Below, piece by piece: positions 17,512 to 27,231 of a DNA stretch of 64,000 nt. Under the pieces are notes generated by a model. That model was not told where the DNA came from and did no database searches. It saw nothing but the letters and a program-made list of their open reading frames with translations. Source of the DNA: Mesorhizobium sp. B4-1-4 (lineage in GTDB: Bacteria > Pseudomonadota > Alphaproteobacteria > Rhizobiales > Rhizobiaceae); contig NZ_CP083950.1 in the NCBI RefSeq assembly GCF_006439395.2, positions 1,054,001 through 1,118,000 on the forward strand, given 5' to 3'. Both the position numbers and the translations under genes were made by a program. The stretch's first letter is position 1. Each line of letters begins with the position of its first letter.

Positions 17512-19440
17512 TCAGCTCGTATGGGCGACGACCTTGTTGACCGTCTCGGGGAAGAAATCCGGCGCCGCGTGGCGCTTGCCGAACATCATATCGTACTGGA
17601 TCAGCTGGAAATCGCGGATCGCCGGGTCGATCTCCTTCTGACGCGACCAATCGGGCGTGGCTTGGCCAGTCGGTGTCAGCAGCAGGTTGCGGTCGACCAC
17701 GCGGTAGCGCTCCCGCATCTCGCCCAGGAAACCGGTGTAGTAGGGATGGGTGATGCCCGCGGCCGTCAGGATATGATAGGGCAGGAATGCCGGGCTCACC
17801 GTGCCGAGGTCCTTGATTGGACCGGAGCGGTTCGACCAGACGACCAGCGGTGTCTCGTGATGTTCAAGGGCCGCTTCCGGCGTCGGCTCCTTGCGTGGCG
17901 CGACGTTGTCCTTGAGGAACCCGGTCTCGACATAGACCGGCCCCAACGGCGGCAGATGGTCGCCGAAAAAGGCGATGATCGTTGGCCGCTCGCGCTTCTT
18001 GGCCCATTCGATCAGTCGGTCAAGGCCGCGGTCCGCATCGGCCGAACCCTCCGCATAGCTCAGCAGCGAATCGCGCGCCCACTGGCTGATCGGCGCCTGT
18101 ACCGAGTGGGTCGGGTTGTTATAGCGGTTCGGCTCATAGGGGCCGTGGTTCTGCAGGCTGACGGCGAAGAAGAACACCGGATCGTCGCTGGCGTCGGCTT
18201 CGCGGATGATCTCATCCGTCATTGCCGCATCCGATGCCAGCGGTCCGCGCTTTTCCATGGGCGGCAACGTCTCTTCCGACTTGAAATCGTTGAAACCGAA
18301 ATCGGCATACACCGCGCCACGGTTCCAGAACCAGTTGGTGCCTGGATGGATGGCACGCGCCCTGTAGCCTTCACTCTTCAGGAAGGTCGCCATCGAAGGC
18401 GTCGGCGTGCGCACATATTGCTGGTAGGGGATACTGCCGGCCGGCAGGAAAGCATTGGAAAAGCCGGTCAGCGCCTCGAATTCGATGTTGGCGGTCATGC
18501 CGCCGAATTCAGGCGAGAACATCGAACCCGAACGCAATCCCCGCACTGTGGGAGTGGGATCCGGCGTGATGGCGACGCCAGGCAGCTTGGTTGGGTCCCA
18601 GAAGGATTCGCTCATGACGACGATGATGTCGGGCTTGTCATCGGGCACCGATGCTGTCGTCCGCGGCCGGTCGATCGCCGCGATTGCCTTGTCGGAATAG
18701 CCTGAGGGGGCCGAGACATGGGCCATCGGCACGTTAAGCGCGAAGGCGAGCGCAAAGCCGTTGGAGGCATAGTTTTCCTTCTGGTCCCACATGATCGGGA
18801 TGATCTGCAGCCGGTCCCGGGTCCACGAGAAGGTGGCGTAGTCCATGATCGAGACGAAGAAGGCGAGCAGAGGCACTGCCAGCGTCAGCCGCGCAAGGCG
18901 GCCTTTGCGGCTGAGGGCCGGAACCTTGCGGTGCCACAGCCGCCAACCGTGGACGAGCAGCGACAGTCCGACGACGATGCCCACGACCATGGCCAGCGCG
19001 GTCATCGGCCGTTCGCGCACCAGGAGCGGCAGCAGGGCGAAAATCTGGCGAGCGTAGAGGAAATCTGTCGGATAGAGCGGATCGCCAAGATAGTGCGATT
19101 TCTGATGACCCACAAAGGCCAGCCCCAGGGTCAACGGTGCGACAATCATCAGGCTCTGGTGACTGCGGCCGAGCAAGGCGTCGAGGCCGATCAGGATCAG
19201 GGCGAACACGACGATGGTCGTCCAGCCCGGCTTGAGCGGTTGAAGAAAGAAGGAAACAGTGCCGGCAACATCGCCACGCACGATCAGCTCGATGGCGAAC
19301 ACCAGGACGGCGGAGATCAGCAGGCTGACCAATCCGTAACGGACGACCGGCCATCTCCGGCCCGGCAAATAACCGGTGGACGGATCGTCTTCCAGGAACT
19401 GCGGCGCGGCCTCGCCGGCGCGTTTCGAATTCTTGGCCAC
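17512..19440 (-). CDS. LTA-synthase-family sulfatase-fold membrane transferase
   Basis: About 640 residues. The N-terminal half has roughly five membrane helices, the C-terminal half is a sulfatase-type catalytic domain: IIVVMSESFWDPTKL with the metal-binding Glu, HPGTNWFWNRG, AVSLQNHGPYEPN and FFGDHLPPLG with metal-binding Asp-His. In Gram-negative bacteria such LtaS/OpgB-like enzymes transfer phosphoglycerol or phosphoethanolamine to glucans or lipids in the periplasm. The glucan-modifying role (CgmB/OpgB-like) is only one possibility. A GTG at 19440 behind GGGGAAG is preferred; an alternative GTG lies at 19473. Convergent with the TadG-like gene, 34 bp apart. Confidence 0.8.
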   Translation of the reverse strand: MAKNSKRAGEAAPQFLEDDPSTGYLPGRRWPVVRYGLVSLLISAVLVFAIELIVRGDVAGTVSFFLQPLKPGWTTIVVFALILIGLDALLGRSHQSLMIVAPLTLGLAFVGHQKSHYLGDPLYPTDFLYARQIFALLPLLVRERPMTALAMVVGIVVGLSLLVHGWRLWHRKVPALSRKGRLARLTLAVPLLAFFVSIMDYATFSWTRDRLQIIPIMWDQKENYASNGFALAFALNVPMAHVSAPSGYSDKAIAAIDRPRTTASVPDDKPDIIVVMSESFWDPTKLPGVAITPDPTPTVRGLRSGSMFSPEFGGMTANIEFEALTGFSNAFLPAGSIPYQQYVRTPTPSMATFLKSEGYRARAIHPGTNWFWNRGAVYADFGFNDFKSEETLPPMEKRGPLASDAAMTDEIIREADASDDPVFFFAVSLQNHGPYEPNRYNNPTHSVQAPISQWARDSLLSYAEGSADADRGLDRLIEWAKKRERPTIIAFFGDHLPPLGPVYVETGFLKDNVAPRKEPTPEAALEHHETPLVVWSNRSGPIKDLGTVSPAFLPYHILTAAGITHPYYTGFLGEMRERYRVVDRNLLLTPTGQATPDWSRQKEIDPAIRDFQLIQYDMMFGKRHAAPDFFPETVNKVVAHTS

Positions 19441-19718
19441 CTTAGCTTCCCCACCCAGCGACAAACGCGTCACTCGACTGTCATGAAACTGTCACGCCAA
19501 GCTAGCGCCTGTATCGGAAATAAGAAGAGCCAGCAAACGAATCGTGAGCAGTTTTCATCAGGAGTGATCGCGAAAAGCCCTTTTGGAACAGGCACTCGGC
19601 AGAAGGTTCCGACCTGAGGCTTGTTTGAAGCGGGCTTGACTTGACCGGCTGCCTTGCGTCACAGGCAAGGAAAATACGTGTTATCAGGCAAGCAGAACAA
19701 GTCTTCGGGAGCCCTCGC

Positions 19719-20666
19719 ATGGCCGTTGCATTCACCTTTCCGGGACAAGGCAGCCAGGCTGTCGGCATGGGCAAGGATATCGCTGATGCCTTTCCCGAGG
19801 CGCGCAGGATATTCCAGGAGGTCGATGACGCGCTTGGCGAAAACCTGTCGAAGCTGATCTGGGAAGGTCCGGAGGAGACCTTGACGCTGACGGCCAACGC
19901 GCAGCCGGCTTTGATGGCGGTATCGCTGGCTGCGATCAGGGCACTGGAATCGCGCGGTTTCTCGTTGAAAGACAAGGTCGCCTATGTCGCCGGCCATTCG
20001 CTGGGCGAATATTCGGCGCTTGCCGCCGCCGGCTTCGTTTCCGTCGCCGATGCCGCCCGGCTGCTGCGTATCCGCGGCAATGCCATGCAGGCGGCAGTTC
20101 CAGCCGGCGAGGGCGCCATGGCGGCGATCATTGGGCTGGAGCAGGCCGATGTCGAAGCCGCCTGCACCGAGGCCGCGCAAGGGTCCGGCAAGGTCTGCCA
20201 GATCGCCAATGACAATGGCGGCGGCCAGTTGGTGATTTCCGGTGCCAAGGCGGCGGTCGAACTGGCGGCGAAACTTTGCACCGAAAAGGGAGCCAAGCGG
20301 GCGCTGATGCTGCAGGTCTCGGCTCCCTTCCATTCGGCGCTGATGGCGCCGGCGGCAGAGATCATGCGAGACGCGCTGGCCGGAGTGACGAAGAATGCAC
20401 CTTTGGTTCCTGTCGTCTCCAATGTGTCGGTGACACCGTCGAGCGATCCGGACGAGATCGCGCGGCGCCTGGTCGAGCAGGTGACCGGTCGCGTTCGCTG
20501 GCGCGAGACGGTGGATTGGCTTGGCGCCAACGGTGTCGCCACGCTCTACGAAATTGGTGCCGGCAAGGTGCTTTCGGGCCTGGCGCGGCGTATCAACCGC
20601 GACATCGCCACCGCATCGGTCGGTTCGGCGGCTGAAGTCGAGGCAGCATTGGCCGCGCTTGCATAA
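19719..20666 (+). CDS. fabD: Malonyl-CoA:ACP transacylase
   Basis: A 315-residue FabD that loads malonate from CoA onto acyl carrier protein. GQGSQ is at 9-13, the nucleophile elbow GHSLGE at 92-97 with Ser94, and PFHSALM carries the catalytic His. The start at 19719 gives the conserved MAVAFTFPGQG. First gene of the plus-strand fab cluster; the 245 bp upstream (divergent from the sulfatase-fold gene) holds no gene and includes a GC hairpin around 19650-19670. Confidence 0.97.
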   Translation: MAVAFTFPGQGSQAVGMGKDIADAFPEARRIFQEVDDALGENLSKLIWEGPEETLTLTANAQPALMAVSLAAIRALESRGFSLKDKVAYVAGHSLGEYSALAAAGFVSVADAARLLRIRGNAMQAAVPAGEGAMAAIIGLEQADVEAACTEAAQGSGKVCQIANDNGGGQLVISGAKAAVELAAKLCTEKGAKRALMLQVSAPFHSALMAPAAEIMRDALAGVTKNAPLVPVVSNVSVTPSSDPDEIARRLVEQVTGRVRWRETVDWLGANGVATLYEIGAGKVLSGLARRINRDIATASVGSAAEVEAALAALA

Positions 20667-20723
20667 AGCGCCATTTGATCCCATCCCTATAGAGGCTGTG
20701 CTCTTCTCAACCTGGAGACAAAA

Positions 20724-21461
20724 ATGTTCGAATTGACCGGCCGCAAGGCGCTCGTCACCGGTGCTTCGGGGGGGATCGGCGAGGCGATCGCCAGGGTGCT
20801 TCACGCACAAGGCGCCATCGTCGGCCTGCACGGCACGCGCGTCGAGAGGCTGGAGGCGCTGGCCGCCGAACTCGGTGACCGGGTCAAGCTGTTTCCGGCC
20901 AACCTGTCCAACCGCGACGAGGTCAAGGCGCTTGGCCAGAAAGCGGAAGCCGATCTCGAAGGCGTCGATATCCTGGTCAACAATGCCGGCATCACCAAGG
21001 ATGGGCTGTTCGTGCGCATGTCGGACGCCGACTGGGACACGGTGCTCGAAGTCAACCTGACGGCCGTGTTCAGGCTTACCCGCGAACTCACCCACCCGAT
21101 GATGCGCCGCCGCCACGGCCGCATCATCAACATCACTTCTGTCGTCGGCGTCACCGGCAATCCCGGTCAGACCAATTACTGTGCCTCCAAGGCCGGCATG
21201 ATCGGCTTCTCCAAATCGCTGGCGCAGGAGATCGCCACCCGCAACATCACCGTCAACTGCGTCGCTCCGGGCTTCATCGAATCGGCGATGACCGACAAGC
21301 TCAACGACAAGCAGAAGGAAGCGATCATGGCGGCGATCCCGACGCGCCGTATGGGCACCAGCGCCGAAGTGGCCTCCGCTGTGGTCTATCTCGCTTCCAA
21401 CGAAGCCGCTTACGTCACCGGCCAGACCATTCACGTGAATGGCGGCATGGCGATGATCTGA
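20724..21461 (+). CDS. fabG: 3-oxoacyl-ACP reductase
   Basis: A 245-residue SDR that reduces beta-ketoacyl-ACP with NADPH in each elongation cycle. TGASGGIG lies at 12-19, NNAG near 88 and the catalytic Tyr-x3-Lys in YCASKAG. The VAPGFIESAMTDKL loop and C-terminal TGQTIHVNGGMAMI are typical of FabG. GGAGA precedes the ATG. It is 57 bp after fabD, in order fabD-fabG-acpP-fabF, which supports this assignment over other SDRs. Confidence 0.96.
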   Translation: MFELTGRKALVTGASGGIGEAIARVLHAQGAIVGLHGTRVERLEALAAELGDRVKLFPANLSNRDEVKALGQKAEADLEGVDILVNNAGITKDGLFVRMSDADWDTVLEVNLTAVFRLTRELTHPMMRRRHGRIINITSVVGVTGNPGQTNYCASKAGMIGFSKSLAQEIATRNITVNCVAPGFIESAMTDKLNDKQKEAIMAAIPTRRMGTSAEVASAVVYLASNEAAYVTGQTIHVNGGMAMI

Positions 21462-21542
21462 CGAATGCCATCCAGAAGCGCGCAGCGGTTTTGGGGCAAT
21501 GACAGGCAAGGCCAGCACGCTGTGAAAACAGACCATTTCGGC

Positions 21543-21569
21543 TTGGACCTTGCCCATTTTTCGTGTAAT
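21543..21569 (+). promoter_or_regulatory. Possible promoter upstream of acpP
   Basis: TTGGAC (21543-21548) and TGTAAT (21564-21569), 15 bp apart, lie in the 242-bp gap before acpP, which is longer than needed for an operon gap. Acyl carrier protein usually has its own strong promoter. The match is modest. Confidence 0.35.
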
Positions 21570-21703
21570 GCGGCCCGCAACCCGGCGGTTCGGGCAAAAA
21601 CCGGTCCGTAGCCGTTGCGTTTCCGGCAGGACCATCTTTCAACTTGATTAGCGGCATTCTGCCCGCTAACGAAGACAGACAAACAAAAGACGAGGATGCC
21701 CAA

Positions 21704-21940
21704 ATGAGTGACACCGCAGAGCGCGTCAAGAAGATCGTCATCGAGCACCTTGGCGTCGATGCCGACAAAGTGACGGAGCAGGCGAGCTTCATCGATGATC
21801 TGGGCGCTGACAGCCTCGACACGGTTGAACTCGTCATGGCGTTCGAAGAAGAATTCGGCGTCGAGATTCCCGACGACGCAGCCGAGACCATTCTGACCGT
21901 TGGCGACGCTGTCAAGTATATCGACAAGGCTTCGGCCTGA
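21704..21940 (+). CDS. acpP: Acyl carrier protein
   Basis: A 78-residue acidic ACP. The phosphopantetheine attachment motif GADSLD has Ser37, flanked by the conserved [17 protein letters not shown] and [11 protein letters not shown]. It carries growing acyl chains between the fab enzymes. Start at 21704 ([17 protein letters not shown]) with GAGG upstream. Between fabG and fabF, as expected. Confidence 0.98.
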   Translation: MSDTAERVKKIVIEHLGVDADKVTEQASFIDDLGADSLDTVELVMAFEEEFGVEIPDDAAETILTVGDAVKYIDKASA

Positions 21941-21974
21941 CGCATTCTGCAGTCATCACCGGGGAGGACCTGCG

Positions 21975-23237
21975 ATGAGGCGTGTCGTCGTCACGGGCCT
22001 TGGATTGTTGTCGCCTTTTGGCATGGGCTTCGAGCACAGCTGGAAGGAACTTCTGACCGGCCGCAGCGCCGCCAGGCGCATCACCGAGTTCGAGGTGGAA
22101 GATCTTGCCTGCAAGATCGCTCACGTCATTCCGCGTGGTGACGGCAGCAATGCCACCTTCAATCCCGAGGCCGTGCTCGAGCCGAAGGAACTGCGCAAGA
22201 TCGGCGACTTCATCCTGTACGGGATTGCCGCCGCCGACGAGGCGCTGAAGGATTCCGGCTGGCAACCGAAAACCCATGCCGAACAGTGCGCCACCGGCGT
22301 CCTGATCGGCTCGGGCATCGGCGGCATCGAGGGTATCGCCGAGAATGCGATAATCCTGAAGGAGCGCGGTCCGCGCCGCATCAGCCCGTTCTTCATCCCG
22401 GGTCAGATCATCAATCTCGTCTCCGGCCAGGTTTCGATCCGGCACGGGCTGAAGGGCCCGAACCATTCCGTCGTCACGGCCTGTTCGACCGGCGCGCACG
22501 CCATTGGCGATGCGGCCCGGCTGATCATGTGGGGCGATGCCGACATCATGGTCGCGGGCGGCGCCGAAGCGCCGGTGACGCGGCTGTCGATCGCCGGCTT
22601 CGCCGCATGCCGGGCACTGTCGACCGAGCGCAATGATGCCCCGCAGACGGCGTCGCGCCCGTACGATCGTGACCGCGACGGCTTCGTCATGGGCGAGGGT
22701 GCCGGTGTTGTCGTGCTGGAAGATCTCGAGCACGCCAAGGCCCGCGGCGCCAAGATTTACGCTGAGGTGACCGGCTACGGTCTCACTGGCGATGCCTATC
22801 ATATCACCGCACCGGCCGAGGACGGCGACGGCGCTTTCCGTTGCATGGCCGCGGCGTTGAACAGGGCCAAGCTTACGCCCGCCGATGTCGACTACATCAA
22901 CGCGCATGGCACTTCGACCATGGCCGACACGATCGAACTCGGCGCTGTCGAGCGGCTGGCCGGTAATGCCGCCTCAAAGATTTCGATGTCGTCGACCAAG
23001 TCGTCGATCGGCCATCTCCTGGGGGCGGCGGGTGCCGCTGAGGCGATATTTTCGATCCTCGCTATCAGGGACAATATCGCGCCGGCGACCATCAATCTCG
23101 ACAACCCTGAGCGCGAAACGGCGATCGACCTGGTGCCCAACAAGCCTCGCTCCCGCCAGATCGACGTAGCATTGTCCAACTCCTTCGGCTTCGGCGGCAC
23201 AAACGCTTCGCTCGTGTTCCAGCGCTACAATGGCTGA
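21975..23237 (+). CDS. fabF: 3-oxoacyl-ACP synthase II
   Basis: A 420-residue ketosynthase that condenses malonyl-ACP with acyl-ACP. Active-site Cys170 is in VVTACSTGAHA; the two catalytic His lie in INAHGTST and SSIGHLLGAAGA. The C-terminal SNSFGFGGTNASLVF is diagnostic. The ATG at 21975 follows GGGGAGGACC. It is 34 bp downstream of acpP and probably translated from the same message. Confidence 0.97.
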   Translation: MRRVVVTGLGLLSPFGMGFEHSWKELLTGRSAARRITEFEVEDLACKIAHVIPRGDGSNATFNPEAVLEPKELRKIGDFILYGIAAADEALKDSGWQPKTHAEQCATGVLIGSGIGGIEGIAENAIILKERGPRRISPFFIPGQIINLVSGQVSIRHGLKGPNHSVVTACSTGAHAIGDAARLIMWGDADIMVAGGAEAPVTRLSIAGFAACRALSTERNDAPQTASRPYDRDRDGFVMGEGAGVVVLEDLEHAKARGAKIYAEVTGYGLTGDAYHITAPAEDGDGAFRCMAAALNRAKLTPADVDYINAHGTSTMADTIELGAVERLAGNAASKISMSSTKSSIGHLLGAAGAAEAIFSILAIRDNIAPATINLDNPERETAIDLVPNKPRSRQIDVALSNSFGFGGTNASLVFQRYNG

Positions 23238-23339
23238 TCGTCCGGCTGCCGGACGCCGCTTTGGCGTGCCGTCAATTTTGCCATATTCGCCTCTACTCTG
23301 CCGCAGGGGATTCGTTGAGAGATCAAACGGTAGGGCGAA

Positions 23340-24602
23340 ATGAACACAAATCCGGCGGGCAACGGAGAATCGGGGCAGCGGCCCGCTAACACCGGGCCGA
23401 TCGTACCGAAGACGGCCAGCGAGGCCTTGCGACCGGAAGCTGGAACGCCGCCGCCGAAGCGCTCGCGTGCTTCGCGCAGCCAGGTCGTCGTGTTCATGAA
23501 CTTCGTCATCTCTTTGGTGATCCTGACGGTTCTGGCGGCAGGCGCGGCGCTCTATTTCGGCAAACAGGAATTCACCGAGCCCGGCCCCTCGGCCAATAGC
23601 GACACCTTCCTCGTCAAGCCGAACACGGGCGTCCAGGACATCGCCGACCAGCTTGAGCGCCGCGGCCTGATCACTGACGCCCGCGTATTCCGTCTTGGTG
23701 TGCGCGCCTTTGGCAATGATTCCGCACTCAAGGCCGGCGAATATGCGATCAAGCCCCGGGCATCCATGCGCGACATCATGGAGTTGCTGAAGAGCGGCAA
23801 GTCGGTGATGTATTCGCTGACCATTCCGGAGGGGCTGACCGTCGAGCAGGCACTGGAGCGCATCGCCGACGAACCCGCCTTGAGCGGCGTCATGCCCGCG
23901 GCCATGCCGCCGGAGGGCAGCCTTGCCACCGACACGCTGCGCTTCACGCGTGGCGCGACGCGCCAGCAGATGATCGACAAGCTGCTGGCCGATCAGAAGA
24001 AACTGGTCGATGAGGTATGGCAGCGGCGTGCGCCGGACCTGCCGCTGGCCAATGTCCAGGAATTCGTCACCCTGGCCTCGATCGTCGAGAAGGAAACCGG
24101 CAGGGGTGACGAGCGTTCGCGCGTTGCTGCCGTCTTCCTGAACCGGCTGGCCAAGGGGATGCGCCTGCAATCCGATCCGACCATCATCTATGGTCTGTTT
24201 GGCGGCAAGGGAAAGCCCGCCGACCGCCCGATCTACCAGTCCGACATCCAGAAGCTGACGCCCTACAATACTTATGCGATCAGCGGCCTGCCGCCGACAC
24301 CGATCGCCAATCCGGGCCGTGCGGCACTTGAGGCCGTTGCCAATCCATCCAAGACCGACGATCTCTATTTCGTCGCCGACGGCACAGGCGGTCACGTTTT
24401 TGCCGCGACGCTTGATGAGCACAATGAGAACGTTGCCCGCTATCGCGCGTTGCAGAAGAAGCAGGCCGATGAGGCGGCCAAGGCCGCCTCGGCCGCTGGT
24501 ACCAGCGGCAACAATGCGGACAAGCCTGCCGACGGCAGCGGAAGCGACACCAGCGGTGGCGACAATGGCGACGCCGGCGGCGATGCGGGCGCTGCCCAGT
24601 AA
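23340..24602 (+). CDS. mltG: Endolytic murein transglycosylase MltG
   Basis: A 420-residue inner-membrane lytic transglycosylase that cuts nascent glycan strands. An N-terminal cytosolic Pro-rich segment precedes a single membrane helix at about 52-74; a LysM-like region (NTGVQDIADQLERRGLI) follows, then the YceG catalytic core LASIVEKETGRGDERSRVAAVFLNRL with the catalytic Glu, split here by its invariant EKET. DPTIIYG and YNTYAISGLPPTPIANPG are further family marks. The C-terminal 55 residues are Gly/Ala/Asp low-complexity. Located 102 bp after fabF. Confidence 0.95.
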   Translation: MNTNPAGNGESGQRPANTGPIVPKTASEALRPEAGTPPPKRSRASRSQVVVFMNFVISLVILTVLAAGAALYFGKQEFTEPGPSANSDTFLVKPNTGVQDIADQLERRGLITDARVFRLGVRAFGNDSALKAGEYAIKPRASMRDIMELLKSGKSVMYSLTIPEGLTVEQALERIADEPALSGVMPAAMPPEGSLATDTLRFTRGATRQQMIDKLLADQKKLVDEVWQRRAPDLPLANVQEFVTLASIVEKETGRGDERSRVAAVFLNRLAKGMRLQSDPTIIYGLFGGKGKPADRPIYQSDIQKLTPYNTYAISGLPPTPIANPGRAALEAVANPSKTDDLYFVADGTGGHVFAATLDEHNENVARYRALQKKQADEAAKAASAAGTSGNNADKPADGSGSDTSGGDNGDAGGDAGAAQ

Positions 24603-24759
24603 GAGGAAGAAAGGCGTTGCCCGCAAGGCGACGGCCTGACATTTGAAGGAACGCCAAGCGTCGGATTTCGATGCACGCGGGCGTGATCGTTTTTACGCAG
24701 CACTTGCCCTTGTCCGGAAAACCGGTTTCGGGGTGATGCGCCAAGGATATGCAGGCGAC

Positions 24760-25650
24760 ATGAATTTGCAGAGCATGACCGGATTTGCCCGCGCCGTCGC
24801 CGAGCATGACGGCACCTCCATCGCTTGGGAGGTCAAGTCCGTCAACGGCAAGAGCGTCGAGGTGCGGCTGCGGCTGCCGCAAGGTTTCGAACGGCTGGAG
24901 CCGGCGGTCAGGCAAACACTGCAGAAGCGTTTCGCCCGCGGCAATTTCCAGGCGACGCTGACCATCGGCCGCGCTGCCGGCGCGCAGGCACAACCCGTCG
25001 TCAACGAAGCGTTTCTGAAAGACCTTGCGGGTCTTGCCAAGCGATTGCAGGAGCAGTTCGGCGTTGCCCCCGCGACCGCCGACGGGTTGCTGTCGCTCCG
25101 TGGCGTGCTCGACATTCCTGAAACCGTCGAGACTGAAGAGGCGCGCACCGCGCTTGACACCGCCATCATGGCTGCGCTCGACGTGGCGCTGAAGGGCCTG
25201 GAACAGGCACGGCACGGTGAGGGCGCTGCACTGGCTCTGCTGCTGTCCGGCCATATTGACGTCATCGAGGTATTGACGCTGCGCGCGGAAGCGGACTCGT
25301 CGCGCGATCCGGCGGCGATCCGCGAACGCATCGGCGAACAGGTCAGGCTGTTGATGGACGCGTCCGCCAATCTGGACGCCAGCCGGCTGCACATGGAGGC
25401 GGCATTCCTCGCCACCAAGGCCGATATTCGCGAAGAGATCGACCGGTTGAAAACGCATGTCGCGTCTGGCCGAGCGCTGCTCACGGGAGGCGGCGCGGTC
25501 GGTCGCAAGCTCGATTTTCTGGCACAGGAATTTAACCGTGAATCGAATACGCTGTGCTCGAAGTCGAACGCCGCCGCCGTCACCGCGATCGGGCTGGAAC
25601 TGAAGGCCGTGGTCGACCAGTTTCGTGAACAGGTCCAGAATCTGGAGTAG
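24760..25650 (+). CDS. YicC-family endoribonuclease-like protein
   Basis: A 296-residue YicC protein. Start at 24760 gives MNLQSMTGFARA, the invariant family opening. The C-terminal DUF1732 part is complete: RLHMEAAFLATKADIREEIDRL, GRKLDFLAQEFNRE, NTLCSKSN. E. coli YicC was reported to have RNase activity and to influence small-RNA turnover. The gene lies three bases before gmk, a widespread pairing. The 157 bp upstream back to mltG shows no gene. Confidence 0.93.
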   Translation: MNLQSMTGFARAVAEHDGTSIAWEVKSVNGKSVEVRLRLPQGFERLEPAVRQTLQKRFARGNFQATLTIGRAAGAQAQPVVNEAFLKDLAGLAKRLQEQFGVAPATADGLLSLRGVLDIPETVETEEARTALDTAIMAALDVALKGLEQARHGEGAALALLLSGHIDVIEVLTLRAEADSSRDPAAIRERIGEQVRLLMDASANLDASRLHMEAAFLATKADIREEIDRLKTHVASGRALLTGGGAVGRKLDFLAQEFNRESNTLCSKSNAAAVTAIGLELKAVVDQFREQVQNLE

Positions 25651-25653
25651 CCG

Positions 25654-26328
25654 ATGGTTGCCAAGGAACCGATGGTTCCCAGGGATTTGGGGTCCCGCAT
25701 TCGCCGCCGGGGGCTGATGCTCGTCCTGTCGTCGCCGTCAGGTGCCGGCAAGTCGACAATCGCGCGCAATCTTCTGGAAAGCGATTCCAGCCTCGAACTG
25801 TCGGTCTCGGTCACCACAAGGCCGCGCCGCGGCAGCGAGATCGAGGGCGTTCATTACCATTTCCGGACGATGCGCGAGTTCGAGCGGCTGCGCGATTCCG
25901 ACGCGCTGCTCGAATGGGCCGAAGTGCACGGCAATTGCTATGCGACGCCGCGTGAGCCGGCCGAACTGGCGCTGGCGCAGGGACGCGACATGCTGTTCGA
26001 CATCGACTGGCAAGGCGCCCAGCAACTCAAGGAAAAGATGCGCGCCGATATCGTCTCGATCTTCATCCTGCCGCCATCGATGAAGGAGTTGAAGTCGCGG
26101 CTGAAACGCCGCGCCGAGGACCAGGAAGCGGTGATCGAGACACGGCTGAAGAACGGCCGTACGGAGATCGAGCACTGGAAGGAATATGATTTCGTCATCG
26201 TCAATGACGATCTCGACCGTGCCTTCGCCGAAGTGCGCGGCATCGTTGTTGCCGAGCGGCTGCGGCGGGACCGCCGGCCCGGTCTGTTCGATTTCGTCTC
26301 CGGCCTGCTGGACGAGAAGACGGCGTGA
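25654..26328 (+). CDS. gmk: Guanylate kinase
   Basis: A 224-residue kinase converting GMP to GDP with ATP. P-loop [10 protein letters not shown] at about 27-36, GMP-binding segment [19 protein letters not shown] and [12 protein letters not shown] are canonical. About 15 N-terminal residues precede the usual first strand; a downstream ATG at 25717 is possible, but GGAG at the end of yicC favours 25654. A decayed CTTCTCCCCGT-ACGGG palindrome fills the 38-bp gap to the convergent rsmA. Confidence 0.96.
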   Translation: MVAKEPMVPRDLGSRIRRRGLMLVLSSPSGAGKSTIARNLLESDSSLELSVSVTTRPRRGSEIEGVHYHFRTMREFERLRDSDALLEWAEVHGNCYATPREPAELALAQGRDMLFDIDWQGAQQLKEKMRADIVSIFILPPSMKELKSRLKRRAEDQEAVIETRLKNGRTEIEHWKEYDFVIVNDDLDRAFAEVRGIVVAERLRRDRRPGLFDFVSGLLDEKTA

Positions 26329-26366
26329 ACGCCTCCTCCTTCTCCCCGTAAACGGGCAGAGGGAAG

Positions 26367-27206
26367 CTACGCAGCATTGGTCAGCCGCACGAATTCCTCC
26401 ACGCTGAGTGTTTCGGCGCGTCGGGTCGGATCGATGCCGGCGCGTTTCAGCAGGGCCTCGCCGCCGAGGCTTTTCACGCTCTGCCGCAGCATCTTGCGGC
26501 GTTGGCCGAAGGCGGCTTCGGTGACGCGGCCAAGTTTTTTCACATTGGCGGGCAGGGGTGTCGCGCGTGGCTCCAGATGCACCACCGAAGAGGTGACCTT
26601 GGGTGGCGGCGTGAATGCCTGGGGCGGCACATCGAAAGCGATCCTGGCCTGCGTGCGCCAGCCGGCCAGCACGCCAAGCCTGCCATAGGCATCGCTGCCA
26701 GGCGCGGCGACGATGCGCTGGGCCACCTCGCGCTGGAACATCAGCGTCATCGAGGCGTAGAAGGGCGGCCAGTCCGGGACCGTCAACCATCGGATCAGCA
26801 GTTCCGTGCCGATATTGTAGGGCAGGTTGGCCACGATCCGCACCGGGCCGCCATGTCCGTCGGTCGCGGAAGCAAGCGCGGCGAAGTCAGTCTTCAACGC
26901 GTCGCCGGAGATCACCTCCAGCCGGCCGGGATAATGGGCGGAGACTTCCGCAAGGGCGGCCAGGCAGCGTTCGTCGCGCTCGATGGCGACGACCCTGCGG
27001 GCGCCGTTGGAAAGCAGCGCTCTTGTCAGTCCTCCAGGTCCCGGCCCAACTTCGATCACCGTGGCATTTGTCAGATCGCCGGCGCTGCGCGCGATCTTGC
27101 CGGTCAAGTTGAGGTCGAGCAGGAAGTTCTGGCCGAGCGCCTTTTTTGCCTGCAGCCCGTGGCGCTCGATGACGTCGCGCAGGGGCGGCAGCCCGTCGAT
27201 GCTCAT
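26367..27206 (-). CDS. rsmA: 16S rRNA dimethyladenosine transferase
   Basis: A 279-residue RsmA (KsgA) that dimethylates two adjacent adenines near the 3' end of 16S r[15 protein letters not shown], the SAM motif [16 protein letters not shown] and catalytic NLPYNIGT are all present. Start at 27206 ([12 protein letters not shown]) is 25 bp after the pdxA stop; the longer frame runs into pdxA. Last gene of lptF-lptG-lptD-surA-pdxA-rsmA, an order conserved widely in alphaproteobacteria. Confidence 0.97.
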   Translation of the reverse strand: MSIDGLPPLRDVIERHGLQAKKALGQNFLLDLNLTGKIARSAGDLTNATVIEVGPGPGGLTRALLSNGARRVVAIERDERCLAALAEVSAHYPGRLEVISGDALKTDFAALASATDGHGGPVRIVANLPYNIGTELLIRWLTVPDWPPFYASMTLMFQREVAQRIVAAPGSDAYGRLGVLAGWRTQARIAFDVPPQAFTPPPKVTSSVVHLEPRATPLPANVKKLGRVTEAAFGQRRKMLRQSVKSLGGEALLKRAGIDPTRRAETLSVEEFVRLTNAA

Positions 27207-27231
27207 GCCCGAAGATCCGAAGCTGGAGCGC

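Noticed and set aside
17512..19440. True lipoteichoic acid synthase
   Set aside because: The surrounding genes build a Gram-negative envelope with LPS; the enzyme is more likely a phosphoglycerol or phosphoethanolamine transferase of the same fold.
19659..21635. A 658-codon open frame on the minus strand
   Set aside because: It runs antisense to fabD and fabG, whose catalytic motifs are complete. Long antisense frames are expected in GC-rich DNA, and its product resembles no protein.
22974..24626. A 550-codon minus-strand frame
   Set aside because: Antisense to the end of fabF and to mltG; Arg/Gly/Val-rich composition without domains.
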